Of a stretch of 64,000 nucleotides of DNA, positions 36,264-46,690 are shown piece after piece. The DNA is from Aureococcus anophagefferens (taxonomy: Eukaryota; Sar; Pelagophyceae; Pelagomonadales; Pelagomonadaceae), in the NCBI RefSeq assembly GCF_000186865.1, contig NW_008705562.1:2925842-2989841 (forward strand), written 5' to 3'. A program made the translations under genes and the position numbers. Under the pieces are notes generated by a model. That model did no database searches. It saw nothing but the letters and a program-made list of their open reading frames with translations, and was not told the DNA's origin. Positions within the stretch are counted from its first letter, which is position 1. Every line of letters begins with the position of its first letter.

Positions 36264-37815
36264 GCCGGGGCGGCGGCGCGGCCCGGGGCGCCGCGGGCAC
36301 GGGCGTCGTCGGCGCGGGCCGGGGCGCCGGGGGCTTCGGCGCCGGGGGCGGCGGCGCGGGCCGCGCGGCCTCGGCGGCCGCGGCCGCGACGGCCGCGGCG
36401 GACGCCGCCGCGGCCTCGCGCGCGGCGGACGCCGCCGCGGCCGCGAGGGCGCCGGCGGCGAGGGCCGCGGCGGCGGCGGCGGCGGCGCCCTCGGCCGCGC
36501 GGAGTCGCGCGTCGAGGTCCTCGCGCGCGGACGCCTCGACGGTCGCGCGGCGGCGCCGCGCCTGCTTGCGCTTCGCCGCGCGCGCCGCGTTGCGCTGCTG
36601 CTTGCGGGCGGCGGCGGCGCGCTCGGCGTCGACGGCGGCGACGTTGACGACGGCGAAGAGCGGCGCGCCGTCGGCGCCCGCGAACGTCTCCGCGTCCGCC
36701 GCGTCTCCGGGCCAGCCGTCGTCCGTCGACGCGTCGTCGAAGGCGTCGACGGACGTCGGCGAGCCGGCGCCGGGCCGCGGCGCCGCGAGGCCCGACAGTT
36801 TCGCGATCGTCGCCGCGTGGCCTGCGGGGCCGCGCGCGGTTCCGGCGGGAAACGTTTCAAAAAAGAGGGCGCGGGACCTCGCGCGCGGGGTCCTCGCGCT
36901 CGAGGTGCTCCATGGCGAGGCGCGCGCACATGCCGCAGCCGCCGTGGGCGCCCATCATGAGGAACTTGAGCTTCTCGACGGAGCCGTCGACCATGAGGTG
37001 CGCGATGAGGAGGCAGAGCTCGGCGGCCCCGTCCGCGAAGTGCGGCGAGTGGTGCCGGAAGAAGCCGACGGCCTCGCACGTGACGGCGCGGCCGAAGGTC
37101 GCCGTGAAGGCCTCGCGGTCGAAGTCGAGCCGGAAGGCGTCGATGAAGCCGCTGTCGAAGACGTACGCGCACATGACGACGGGCAGCGTGAAGCGGACGT
37201 CGTACGGGTCCGCGCGCTCGACGAAGTGGGCGAACTTGCCGACGTCGCTCTGCGTGAACGCCGCGAAGGCGCGCCAGATCGGCGCAAAGGGGACCTGCGG
37301 GCGTTCAGGGGGCGTCGCGGGCGCGCGGGGCCGGCGCGGTTCCGCGGAACCGCGAGCGAGTTCGAACGCGCGCCGAAGCGGCCGCCGTCGCGGGGCACGG
37401 GATCGCTGACGGCCACGGGCAGCCGGTTGATACCCGGCGCGTGCTGGATGACCATTTCGAGCAAAGGGAGGGCGGCGTTGAGCGTGTCCGTCCGCGTTTC
37501 GACTGCGTGCGACGCGATCGTTCGACGGCCGCGCGGTCGCGCGGACGAGGCGGAGCGACGCACGGCGCTCCCCGGACGATCCACACTCTCTCGGCGGCGA
37601 CGTCGCGCGTCCGTGCGACGCGATGACACCGGCGGCGCGCGATCTTTGAGGACGTAGTCGGGATAGTGATTGCCGACGGCGTCGCAGTGGGCCTCGAGCA
37701 TCGTCGCACAGGCCGCCCGCTCCTTGGCGTCCTCGGCGAAGAGCGTGAGCATGGTCTGACGCACCAGGGCGCGGCGGCGCTCGTCGGGCGGGGCGTCGTC
37801 CAGCGACGCGCGCAT
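36264..37815 (-). CDS. Hypothetical protein with Ala/Arg-rich coiled C-terminus (3' end lost in gap)
   Basis: ATG at 37815 (MRASLDDAPPDERRRALV). At least three coding blocks are visible: 37815 to ~37650 (TMLEAHCDAVGNHYPDYVLK), ~37500 to ~37390 (NAALPLLEMVIQHAPGINRLP) and 37294 to ~36880 (VPFAPIWRAFAAFTQSDVGK ... MMGAHGGCGMCARLAMEHLE). A 3' block (36821 to 36264) without its own ATG reads AATIAKLSGLAAPRPG, then RKQQRNAARAAKRKQARRR, then long Ala and Pro runs, and enters the gap. A GC-AG intron 36879-36822 would connect it in frame; otherwise the gene stops at 36857 (PRPLF). Exon edges between 37650 and 37295 are not resolved. No family recognised. Confidence 0.5.
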
Positions 37816-37934
37816 GCTGATCGACTGAGTTTTGCAATCGATCAACGCTTCCAACTAGTCGCCGAAAATTACCGCAGGCGTCCCAAACCTCAGCACCAAC
37901 GACCCAGGCGTCTTCGAGCCACCAACGACCCAAG

Positions 37935-39071
37935 TTAGCCCGTCGACCTATATCTCCGCCGCGGCTGCCCGACCTTCAGGCTGAAGGCGAGGGTCTTGGG
38001 CACGGAGGTGATCCGGTGCCAGACGCGCTTTGGGATGTAGACCGCGTCGCCGGCCTCGAGGTCGAGTTTGAGATCCGGATCGTCGGTCTGCTCGGACTGG
38101 TCGTGCTCCGCGGACGTCGAACTCGGATCCCGCGGCGCGCACGTGCGCCAGAGGCAGACGGTCTTCTTCCCCTCGAGCACGACGAGGATGGAGCACGTCT
38201 CGTCTCGGTGCGTCCGACCTGCGGCCACGAAACGCGTCGAGAGGCGCCAAGAAGAAGGGACGCGGGCGCGCTGGCTATCCGTTTCGCCGATGGAATAGAA
38301 GAATTGCAGATCCCTCGCGAGGTTCTTGCCCATGTGGCCCGGCGGCGGCCACCGCGGCTCGTCGTCGACGCGGCCGCCGGGCGTGCCCTTGTAAAAGGCG
38401 CCCATCGACGTGACCAGGTCCTGGGAGCCGATGTAGCCGACGACGTAGCCGGTGCCGCGATGCGGCGCGCCCATCATGAAGGTTGCCACGTCATCGCCGC
38501 CGAAGACCGCGGGCTCGCCCCACGGGCCCTCGTCGCCGTCGAAGCACCTGACATCGAAGACCGGGCGGCCGCCGTCCGAAGCCTCCGTCACGACCTGGCT
38601 GAGGAACGTCTCGATCGCGCCGCTCGCGTTCACCGTCTCCGTCGGGCGGAACACGGCCACGGGGTCGCCGGCGTCGTGGTCGTCCGGCGCGGGGTACGTG
38701 GCGCCATACTCGTGGCGCTCGAGCGCGAGCTGCCCGCGGCGCGGCGCGTCGCCACCGCGAGGCGACGCCGAGCGCCGGCGCTTGCGCGCGGACGCCGGCG
38801 GCGCCTCGAGCAATTCTCCTGTTTGAGACTGGGTCTCGGCAGGCTCTTCGGTGAGCGCTGGCGGCGCCAGGACCTTGTCAATTTCTACTCGCAGCTCGCG
38901 CAAGATCCCCGAGGTCTCGTCGCTCACACCATTCTCACGCTGCCGCAACCACTCGGTCAGCGCGAGCGCCGAGAGCGCTAGCGGATCAACCGAGTGTGAG
39001 GCCGCAGCGCCGCGGGCTTGCGGATCAACCGTGTTTGAAGCCGCAGCGCCGCGGGCGCGACCCGCATCCAT
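37935..39071 (-). CDS. JmjC/cupin-like 2-oxoglutarate-dioxygenase-type protein
   Basis: ATG at 39071 (MDAGRARGAAASNTVDP), 378 aa, single exon. The N-terminus (1-130) carries a short duplicated ARGAAAS.(S/T)VDP unit and a basic patch (ARKRRRSASPRGG), a likely nuclear signal. The C-terminal half is cupin-like: FVAAGRTHRDETCSILVVLE gives an HxD pair (H-R-D) for Fe(II), GDAVYIPKRVWHRI supplies the distal His, and TLAFSLKVG closes the barrel. The pattern fits the cupin_8/JmjC hydroxylase group acting on protein side chains or histones. The substrate is unknown. The Lys/Thr that binds 2-oxoglutarate is not obvious. Confidence 0.65.
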   Translation of the reverse strand: MDAGRARGAAASNTVDPQARGAAASHSVDPLALSALALTEWLRQRENGVSDETSGILRELRVEIDKVLAPPALTEEPAETQSQTGELLEAPPASARKRRRSASPRGGDAPRRGQLALERHEYGATYPAPDDHDAGDPVAVFRPTETVNASGAIETFLSQVVTEASDGGRPVFDVRCFDGDEGPWGEPAVFGGDDVATFMMGAPHRGTGYVVGYIGSQDLVTSMGAFYKGTPGGRVDDEPRWPPPGHMGKNLARDLQFFYSIGETDSQRARVPSSWRLSTRFVAAGRTHRDETCSILVVLEGKKTVCLWRTCAPRDPSSTSAEHDQSEQTDDPDLKLDLEAGDAVYIPKRVWHRITSVPKTLAFSLKVGQPRRRYRSTG

Positions 39072-39190
39072 GCTCTCGATTGCCCAGCTGTGTCTTCACC
39101 ATCGGCGTCGACGCCCGTGAGCACGGGAAGGCCGCCGGACTTGCGATTCGGCTTAGACGGCGCCTGCTCTCCGACGGGGGCCGCCGCGGC

Positions 39191-42100
39191 CTACTTCTTC
39201 TTGCGGATGCCGAGCATGTTGCCGATGCCCTTGGCGACGGACTTCATGGAGGACTTGCCCTTGGGCGTCGCGGTCTCCGGCGCGGGCGCGGCGGCGCCGG
39301 GTGCGCCCGCGCCGCGGTCCGGCGTCTGGGCGTCGCCGTCGTTGCCGTCGCGGGCGACCTTGGCGGAGCCGCGGAGGAAGCCCTTGAGGACGCCGTTGAG
39401 GAGGATGGGCTCCTCGAAGTCGACGGCGTCGCGGTCCGCCTGGAGGAGCCGCTTCGCGAGCGACCGACCGCCGAGGAGCGCGCCGCCGACGAGCGCGCCG
39501 TCGTCGCGGCCCAGGACCTTGAAGAGGACGTGGTCGCCGTCGTCGTCCGGGTCCACGGACGCCTCGAGCTTGGCCAGCAGCGCGTCGTCGTCGTCCCAGA
39601 GCGCGCGCGCGGACGGGTCCGGCGGCGGCTCGAGCGACTCCGCGTCCTCGACGAAGTTGCGCGGCGACGTGCAGCTCCGCGGGCCGCCGCCGTTGCCCGC
39701 GCGCCGCGCCGCGCCGCCGGAGATCTCGAGGTAGCAGGGCCCGAGCGCGGCCGCGGCGTCGCGCGCGTCGTCGAGCGTCTCCGCGCGCTCGAGGAGCACG
39801 GTGGCCCGGAGCACGGGGAAGCTCACGGCGAGGGGCGCCCGCGGCGGGCCCGGCGGCCGCGCCGGCGCCGACACGGAGAAGGCCGCGACGACGGCGCCGC
39901 GGCCGCCGCGGGGGCCGCGCCGCGCGTCGTGGAGCTCGAGCCGGAGCGACCCCCGGAGGCCCGGGAGCGACTTCCAGAGCACGCGCTCGCACCAGGCCGG
40001 CGCGACGCCGGCGCCCGACCCGTAGGCCTCGCCGTCGAAGGCCTCGAGGAAGGCCGTCGGCGGGAACCGCGGCGTCGCCGTCTCCCAGCCCGCGAAGCAC
40101 CGCTTCGCCGCGCGCTCGCGCTTGAGGGCGTCGCCGCCCACGAGGGACGCCCAGTCGCCCGTCTTGACGGCCTCGGCGACGGCTTGACGGCTCGCGGCGT
40201 CGGACGCGTCGACGGGGTCGCTGCCGTAGCCGAGGTCGCCGAGGAAGAACGCGTGGTCCGCGTCCCCGCAGCAGTCGACGGACGTCGCGCCGCCGCCCGC
40301 GTCCGCGAGCATGGCGGCGGCGGCGGCGTTGGCCTCGCCGGGCTCGGCGACGCGCGACGCGTCGGCGAGGGCCGCGCCGGACGCGAAGGCGAGCGTCGCG
40401 CCCGACCGCAGCTTCGCGAACGCGGACGCGGACCGGCCGCCGCCGCCCGCCGCGAGCGCGCCGTCGCCGTCCGCCAGCGCGTCGCGCCGCGCGAGGACGA
40501 CGACGACGGCCGGGGGCGCCGCCGCCGACGTCCGGGCGACGACGGACGCCCAGCGCTCGGCGCCGTCGCCGGGGATCCGCGCGCGGACGGCCGCGTCCGC
40601 GTCGGCCCACGACTCGAGGGCCGCGCCCTGGAAGGCGACGGCGACGACGTCGAAGCCGTTGAGGCGCTGGACGTCGTCGCCGGCGCCGTCGAGGAGCGGG
40701 AGCGCGGCGTCGAGCACCGCCGCGTCGGGCGGCGCCGCGTCCGCGCCTGTGTGCAAATCAAATCTTCAACCCGACTTCAATGTGCGCGTATGCGAATGTT
40801 TTGACACGAGCACTTCCGCCGTGCTTCGAGAACTCGCTGAGAGCAATCGATTCGTCCAAAAATCAGCCGAATCGACTTCGATTTGACCGAGCTAGAGAAT
40901 TCTGAAGTTTGGCCCCGACGTCCCAGCTCACTGGTTGATTTGCACACAGGTCCGCGCCGCGGCAGCTGCCGCCAGACGCGCGCTTGCTGCGGCGCGGCCG
41001 CCGTCTCGCGGCGGGATTCGTCCTTGGCCGCGGAGCTCGGCGTCCGCGGCGGCGGCCGGGCCCGCAGGCCGTCCTCGACGTGGTCCCGCTCGCGCGCGAG
41101 CGCGTCGAGCCGGCTCCGGAGCGCGTCGCGCTCGCGGAGCATGTCCGCGACGGCCCCTTCCAACTCGCGGCGCCGCGCCTTCGCCGACTCGTCGCCGGCC
41201 TTCTTGTCGTCGCCGAACAGGTTGCCCTGCATCTTCGCCCGGTTCTTCGCCGTGGCCCTTAAATACTCGGGCGGGATCTGCACGCCGACCTCGGGCCGCT
41301 CTCCTTCTAAATCCACGTCGTAGGTCTCGTTGTCGTGGGCCTTGGCGATCTTGCCCCGCTGCGACTCGAGGCCGCGGCAGAGCACGACCTCGACGTCGTC
41401 GCCGACGTGGTAGCGCCGCCGGAAGAAGAGGCCCGTCGACGCCTGGCGCCAGAACCGCGCCTCGCAGCGGGACACGAAGCCGAGCGTCGCGTCCTGGGCG
41501 TCCTGGCGCCGCGCCGCGAGCTCGGACCGCGCGTCGCGGTCCGCGTCCTCCTGGACGGCGGCGAGGGCGTCGAGGTCGCCCAGGATGACGTGCTTCCGGA
41601 GCCGCCGCGCGACCTCGGCGTGCTCGACCTCGGACCTGGGCAGCAAAAGGGTGCGAAATTCCCAACTTCAAAGGCTCATATCTCGGCCGGTTTCCACTCG
41701 TTTTGGCTGATTTTTGGACGAGCGATCATCTCTCGGAACGGTCTCGAAGCGTGGATGCTTTTTTTGGAACGCGCGCGCGCGGAACACTCACGTTGAAGCG
41801 ACGTTGAATCACCCTTTTGCTGCCCTGCCTCGGACGTGCACCGCATGCGGAGCGCGTCCTCCATGCAGCGGCTCATGTCGCCCGCGAGGCGCTCGAGGCC
41901 CTCGAGCGACTCCTCGAGCGCCTTCCGCGGCTTCTTGGCCACGGCGAGCGCCGGGTCCTCGCGGCCGTCGTCGCCGGGGCCCTCCCACCGCACGATGCCC
42001 TCGACGACGAGCTGCTCGAAGTCGCCGTGGCCGCCGTCGTCGCCCAGCACCTCCACGAGCTTCAGGTTCTCGTCGACGCCGACCTCCTGGAGCGCCTCGT

Positions 42101-42605
42101 CGCCGTCGCCGACGTAGACGACGTTGGACAGGCGGCCGTAGTACCTCGCCGTACCCGCGGCACCGGCCGCGGGCCGGTCGTCGTCGCCGTCGAGCGCCCA
42201 CTCGACGCGCCAGGCGACGGGCACGGTCGCCGCCGCGACGACGTGCTTGTAGAGCGCGGCGGACGCGTCGTCGCAGCACTCGATGAGGTGGATCGTCCGG
42301 TGGTCGAGCGGCAGGTCGCCCTCCCAGTCGGGCTCCTCGCGGTCCGGGATGGCGACGCGCACCGTCGACGCGGCGTCGTCGAAGCTGTAGGCCGTCGCGA
42401 TGAACCAGTTCAGGTTGTTGTCCGCGACGTCGACGACCCACTCGACGGGCACGGCGGCGCCCTCGCTCGACGCCCGCAGCGACCTGAGCGCGTCGAGCTC
42501 CCGCGCGCTGATGGTCAGCGCCGGGAGCGCCAGGTTCCGCTCGCTCGTCACCTCCGCGCGCGCGGGCGACTCGAGGGCCGCGTCCAAGATCGACGGCTCC
42601 CCCAT
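39191..42605 (-). CDS. Coiled-coil protein joined to inositol-polyphosphate 5-phosphatase-like domain (one unresolved frame break)
   Basis: Exons 42605-41836, 41635-40958 and 40746-39191, separated by two introners. The first join is in frame (RMRCTS to EVEHAEVARR). The N-terminal part has all-beta-looking repeats (VEWVVDVADNNLNWF, VAWRVEWALD) and a coiled coil (RRRELEGAVADMLRERDAL). The last exon resembles a divergent IPPc domain: FDVVAVAFQG, HAFFLGDLGYGSD (family WLGDLNYR), RFPPTAFLEAF and APAWCERVLW (family PxWCDRVLW). Key Asn/His of the active site look altered (GDLGYG). The second join arrives in phase 2, while the IPPc frame needs phase 1. A further small intron between ~41100 and 40958, an indel, or two merged genes are possible. 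The start of IPPc (WN motif) is not visible. Confidence 0.6.
40747..40949 (-). mobile_element. Introner element, family 2, copy 3 (203 bp)
   Basis: Perfect duplication GCGCGGAC in the gene sense (plus-strand GTCCGCGC at 40739-40746 and 40950-40957). Perfect inverted termini CTGTGTGCAAATCAA and TTGATTTGCACACAG. The intron is 40957-40747 (211 nt, GC-AG). Its length equals copy 1 at 5074 although the terminal repeats differ in sequence. Confidence 0.95.
41636..41827 (+). mobile_element. Introner element, family 1, copy 4 (192 bp), antisense to its host gene
   Basis: Perfect duplication GTCCGAGG in the gene sense (plus-strand CCTCGGAC at 41628-41635 and 41828-41835). The intron on the minus strand is 41835-41636 (200 nt, GT-AG, phase 2). 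The interior lies opposite to the host gene, yet the gene-sense termini are still CAGGGCAG (donor side) and CTGCCCAG (acceptor side). Confidence 0.95.
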
Positions 42606-42722
42606 GGCCGGCGCCGCCGCCGCTCGAAGCCAATGCGCGACGGGCTGCCTCGAGTTTCAAAGCGAGGGGCCGCCCCAAAGCGGCAAGGTTTCGGATTGCA
42701 CCAGACGCTGCCCATCGATGGC

Positions 42723-45247
42723 ATGGGGCCCTTGTACGTCGACTCCACGCTGCTCTACGCGAACCTCGCCCGGCGGCCGGAGCGCGACGCGGCCTTCCGG
42801 CGTCGCGCGGCGGCCGCGGGCTTCGCCGAGGACCAGTGCGTGCGCTTCGACGCCGTCGACGGCGCGGCGCTGGACCTGGGCAGCGTGCCGCGCGCGTATA
42901 TCACGGAGGAGGCCCTCGCCATGGCCGCGGCGCCGCCGACGCTCGTCAACGGCATCGCCATGACGCGCGGCGCCGCCGGCCTCGCGCTGACCTTCCGCCG
43001 CGAGCTCGCGCGCGTCGCCGCGGCCGAGGGGGACGGACTCTTCGTCGTCGCCGAGGACGACGCGGAGTTCGTCGACGACTTCCAGCGGAAGCTCGCAACA
43101 GTCGTCGCCGCCGTCGACGCGGCGGACGCGACGTGGGACATGCTCCAGATCGGCTACTACGCCGGCGACCGCGCCTTCGCGGACGGCGGCGACCCGGGCG
43201 CGCCGTTCGCGCGGCCGAGGCGCGTCGCGGGCACGCAGGGCATCGCGTTCCGCCCGCGCGGCGCGGCGCGCATGCTGGAGATGCTCTTCCCGCTGGCCTG
43301 CCAGCTCGACACGGCGCTGGCCAAGGCCTACGCGTCCGCGGCCTGCTACGTCTCGCGGACGCCGCTCATGTCGGCGCCGCATTCGACGGCGGAGAATAGC
43401 GACATCCAGATCCTGCCGCCGGGCTTCTCCAAGGACGAGGTCTTGAAGGCCCAGCGCCGCGCGGAGGCCATGCGCCTCGCGCTGGAACGCGTGCCCGTCG
43501 ACGACTTCCGGCGCCGCGTCCGCGCCGCGGCGCGCGACGCGTTCGACGCCGACGGCGGCGGCGCGCTCCTCGCCTTCGTGCCGCCGGCGGCCGTCGCCGC
43601 CGAGCGAGCGACGTACGTCGAGGCCTTCGTCGCCGACGCGGTCCGCCAGCTCTCGCGGGGCTCCAACGCCGTCGCCGCGGGGGGCGGTCGCGGCGAGTCC
43701 GACGACGCGTCGGACGCGGACGACGACGCGTCCGACGGCGAGACGCCGTCGCTCGACGTGCTCCCGCCCTTCGCGCCGCGCTTCTCGACGGACGCGGAGA
43801 AACGAAACTGGCTGGTCTACTCGTCCGCGGGCGACGGCGCGGCCGTGCCGCTCTGGCTCGCGAACGGCCCAAGGCGCTTCGACGTCGCCGTCACCTACCA
43901 CGGCCGCCGCCGCGGCGACCCGCCCTGGCGGCCCCGCGTCGACGCGTTCCATCGGCGGCGCGGCGGCAAGTTCGAGAACCTGAAGGCGTGCGGCGCGCAC
44001 CGCGGCTACGACGCGGTCCTCGTCCTCGACGACGACGTCGTCGTCGACGCGCCGCGCATCAACGAGCTCTTCGCCATCCGGGAGGCCTTCGAGCTCGCCG
44101 TGGTCCAGCCGGCCTTCGAGCCGTCGGGCAAGGTGAGCCACGCGGTGACCGCCAGGGCAGCAAAAGGGTGCGAAATTCCCAACTTCAAAGGCTCATATCT
44201 CGGCCATTTTCCACTCGTTTCGGCTAATTCTTGGACGAGCGATCATCTCTTGGAACGGTCTCGAAGCGTGGACGCTTTTCTCGGAACGCGCGCGCGCGGA
44301 ACACTCACGTTGAAGCGACGTTGAATCTCTCTTTTGCTGCCCAGGTGACCGCAGCGCAACGGGGCTCGTTCCTGCGGCTCACGAATTTCGTCGAGATGAC
44401 GTGCCCGCTCTTCGCCGGCGGCGCGCTCGACGCCTTCCTATCGCGCTTCGACCCGCAGCTCAAGGGCTACGGCGCGGACTGGTGGTTCCTCGCCGTCGTC
44501 GGCGGGGGGCGCGCGCCGCGGAGGGGGCGGTGCGCCGTCGTCGACGCGGTCACGTGCGCCAACCCCCCGCGGACGGACCGGCGGGGCATCGACGGCCTGC
44601 AGGGGAAAGAGGTGCGCCGCGAGGTCTGGGCCCAGATCCGACGGCGCGAGGGGCTCGCGCAGTGGGCCCACGGCGAGTACGGGAGGGTCGGCGCCGACGG
44701 CGCGGAAACGGCCAGCGCGCCGCCCGTGACCGTCGCCGGCGCGACGCCCTACGCGTTGCTCGACGACGACGAAACCGTGGCGGAGGTCGTCGTGCCGCCG
44801 CCGCCGCCGCCGCCGCCGCTGGGGGCCGCGCGCGTGCGGGACGGCGTCGCGGGACCGATGGACTGCGCGCGGCTCATCCGCGCGGGCGTCGCGGCGATGC
44901 GGGCCGTCGACCGCCGCGGTGGCGAGGCGGCGCTGGACCTCGACGACGGCGTCGTGGCCTTCCTCGCGAGGCGCACGGGGCTGCGGGTGGCGTCCGCGGC
45001 GCTGAGCCGCGTCGTCGCGGCACCGCGGCGCGGCGACGTTTACGAGCTCGAGCCGACCCGAGCGTACTGGGCCGAGGTCCGCGGCGCGGGCGCCGTGCTG
45101 TTCCTGAACGCCGCCGACGGCGGCGGCGTCGTCTGCGCCGACGGCGTCGTCGCCGCGGCGCCGGGGCGGCTCGCGGTCCTCGACGGCGGCTGGCGCGCGG
45201 ACCGCGTCGCGAAGGGGGCGCGCTGGGCCGTGGAGCTGACGTGTTAA
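42723..45247 (+). CDS. Fused glycosyltransferase: GT25-like plus DUF707-like domains, with a short 2OG-dioxygenase-like tail
   Basis: Exons 42723-44144 and 44345-45247 joined in phase 0 across an introner (GKVSHA to VTAAQRGSFLRL); 774 aa. Residues ~1-160 resemble GT25 (LPS/collagen galactosyltransferase type): VDSTLLYANLARRPER, then FVVAEDDAEFVDDF with the acidic metal site and QIGYYAGD. Residues ~335-520 match DUF707: NWLVYSSAGDG, GYDAVLVLDDDVVVD, FLRLTNFVEMTCPLF and YGADWWF; the introner splits this domain. The last ~100 residues (VLFLNAADGGG, PGRLAVLDGG, VAKGARWAVEL) look like the C-terminal half of a prolyl-4-hydroxylase fold, without clear Fe ligands. It is probably a Golgi glycan enzyme. 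No signal anchor is visible, so an extra 5' exon is possible. Confidence 0.7.
44153..44344 (+). mobile_element. Introner element, family 1, copy 5 (192 bp)
   Basis: Perfect duplication GTGACCGC at 44145-44152 and 44345-44352. Termini CAGGGCAGCAAAAG and CTTTTGCTGCCCAG. The intron is 44145-44344 (200 nt, GT-AG, phase 0), sense orientation. Confidence 0.96.
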
Positions 45248-45252
45248 GGGGT

Positions 45253-45828
45253 CTAGGAGCGGCGGCGCTTGCTCGCGGGCGCGCCGTTGGCGCTGGCGAG
45301 GGGGCGGCCGCGCTTCTTCGGCGGCGAGCCGTCGGCGAAGGCCTGGAGCCGCGCGGCGAGCACGGATTTGGCGCCACTGGCCGGGAGGCCGAACTCGACG
45401 CAGCAGGCCTTGAGCTCCTTGCCCTTGGTCGCCGTCTCGAGGCGCGCGCGGACCGCGGCGCGGCGCTCCTGCTCGACGATCTGGCGCTCCTCGAGGTCGC
45501 GGAACAGCGGCGACCCGTCGGCGCGGCGCTTGCTGATCGCGAAGCTGCGCTCGAGGTAGTCGCCGCTCCACGTGTCGACGAAGACCTCCCAGGCCACGGC
45601 GGACGGGTCGAGGAGGAGGATGGCGGGCATCTTGCAGATGGTGGTCCAGAGCGCGGCCTCCATCTCGCCGCGGAGCTCGTCGTCGGCGGCGTCGCCGGCA
45701 AAGTCCTTGAGGATGTGGCGCAGCCCCATCTGGCGCGCGCGCATCTCGCACTCCGCCGTCGCGCGCCACGCCAGTTGCAGCATGGCGGCGTCGTCGTCGT
45801 AGGCGTAGGCGGTCGAGTTGGAATCCAT
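45253..45828 (-). CDS. SAP-domain nuclear protein
   Basis: ATG at 45828 (MDSNSTAYAYDDDAAML), 191 aa; an in-frame ATG at 45882 would add 18 residues. The N-terminal ~110 residues are helical and acidic/hydrophobic (LAWRATAECEMRARQMGLRH). A C-terminal SAP motif, ELKACCVEFGLPASGAKSVL with ARLQAFADG, binds DNA or RNA in this family. It is followed by a strong basic nuclear signal (PPKKRGRP, SKRRRS). Probably chromatin- or RNA-associated. The stop codon lies 5 bp from the stop of the convergent glycosyltransferase gene. Confidence 0.75.
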   Translation of the reverse strand: MDSNSTAYAYDDDAAMLQLAWRATAECEMRARQMGLRHILKDFAGDAADDELRGEMEAALWTTICKMPAILLLDPSAVAWEVFVDTWSGDYLERSFAISKRRADGSPLFRDLEERQIVEQERRAAVRARLETATKGKELKACCVEFGLPASGAKSVLAARLQAFADGSPPKKRGRPLASANGAPASKRRRS

Positions 45829-45986
45829 CGGATGACTCGGGCTGCGGTGATTGATTCTGAATGTCCTCCAAGCTCGACCCATTGTTTTTGCTGAAGCTTC
45901 AACGTGGACTTCATCAACGACCTGAGCCCCGCGCATCGTATGCGTGCAGTGCCGGAGAGCAGCGCAGCGTGCGACGCTGTCAAGCA

Positions 45987-46640
45987 ATGAAACTACTCGC
46001 TCTACTCGCCGCGACGGCAGCGGCGCTGTCGGCGCCCGCTCGACACACAGTCGCTCGACGTCCCTCGGGCCGCGCGCGAGCGGCGGGCCGCGCCGTGCAC
46101 CAGGCGCTGCGCAGCCGCCGGACGATCAACAACTTCGACCAGTCGAAGCCGGTCTCCGACGAGATCATGCGACGAGCGCTCGAGGCGGCGATCCAGGCGC
46201 CCAACCACAAGCTCACGGAGCCGTGGCTCTTCCGCCGCCTCGGCCGGGAGTCCATCGAGGCCGTCGCGACGCTCAACGCCGCGTCGATCGCCGACCCGGA
46301 GAAGGCGAAAAAGAAGGCCGCGCGCTGGGCGTCCATCGACAACTGGCTCGTCGTGACGTCGAAGATCACGCCCGGCGACGAGCTGCTGACGCTCGAGGAC
46401 TACGCGGCGACGTGCTGCGCGGTCCAGAACCTGCAGCTCGCCTTCGCCGCGGACGGCGTCGGCACCAAGTGGACGAGCGGCGACATCCAGCGCACGCCCG
46501 AGTTCGAGAGCATCTGCGGCATCGAGGCGGGCAAGGAGCGCGTCGTCGGCGTCGTCTGGTACGGCTACGCGGACGGCGCTCCGCCGCCGCCGAAGAAGCG
46601 GAAGCTCGCGGTCGACGACGTCCTCGTCGAGGTGGCATAG
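45987..46640 (+). CDS. Nitroreductase-family protein with N-terminal targeting peptide
   Basis: ATG at 45987, 217 aa. MKLLALLAATAAALSAPARH is a signal-like hydrophobic start followed by an Arg/Ala-rich stretch, as in bipartite plastid leaders of algae with secondary plastids. The domain begins VHQALRSRRTINNFDQSKPV (FMN-binding Arg motif of nitroreductases), with AAIQAPNHKLTEPW (substrate/FMN loop) and TCCAVQNLQLAFAADGVGTKWTSG (the conserved Gly-rich end; quoted beyond the usual motif only to AADGVGTKW). The product is probably an FMN- and NAD(P)H-dependent reductase. It ends in KKRKLAVDD. It is divergent from the SAP gene, with CTTCAACGTGG near 45896 in the shared promoter. Confidence 0.8.
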   Translation: MKLLALLAATAAALSAPARHTVARRPSGRARAAGRAVHQALRSRRTINNFDQSKPVSDEIMRRALEAAIQAPNHKLTEPWLFRRLGRESIEAVATLNAASIADPEKAKKKAARWASIDNWLVVTSKITPGDELLTLEDYAATCCAVQNLQLAFAADGVGTKWTSGDIQRTPEFESICGIEAGKERVVGVVWYGYADGAPPPPKKRKLAVDDVLVEVA

Positions 46641-46690
46641 CTAGAAAGTAACCTGCAACACGCGTTTACTCGAATCCACATTGCTTACAT

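Noticed and set aside
37500..37630. Direct repeats GTGCGACGCGAT at about 37506 and 37612 as a fourth introner class
   Set aside because: The repeats are longer than 8 bp, do not sit at a donor/exon-2 boundary and the ends lack inverted repeats. Probably chance in GC-rich sequence or part of a small intron.
36049..37657. Plus-strand open frame through the gap region (Ala/Gly-rich)
   Set aside because: The minus-strand frame gives a more protein-like sequence continuous with the upstream exons. The plus frame is its low-complexity shadow and crosses 112 N.
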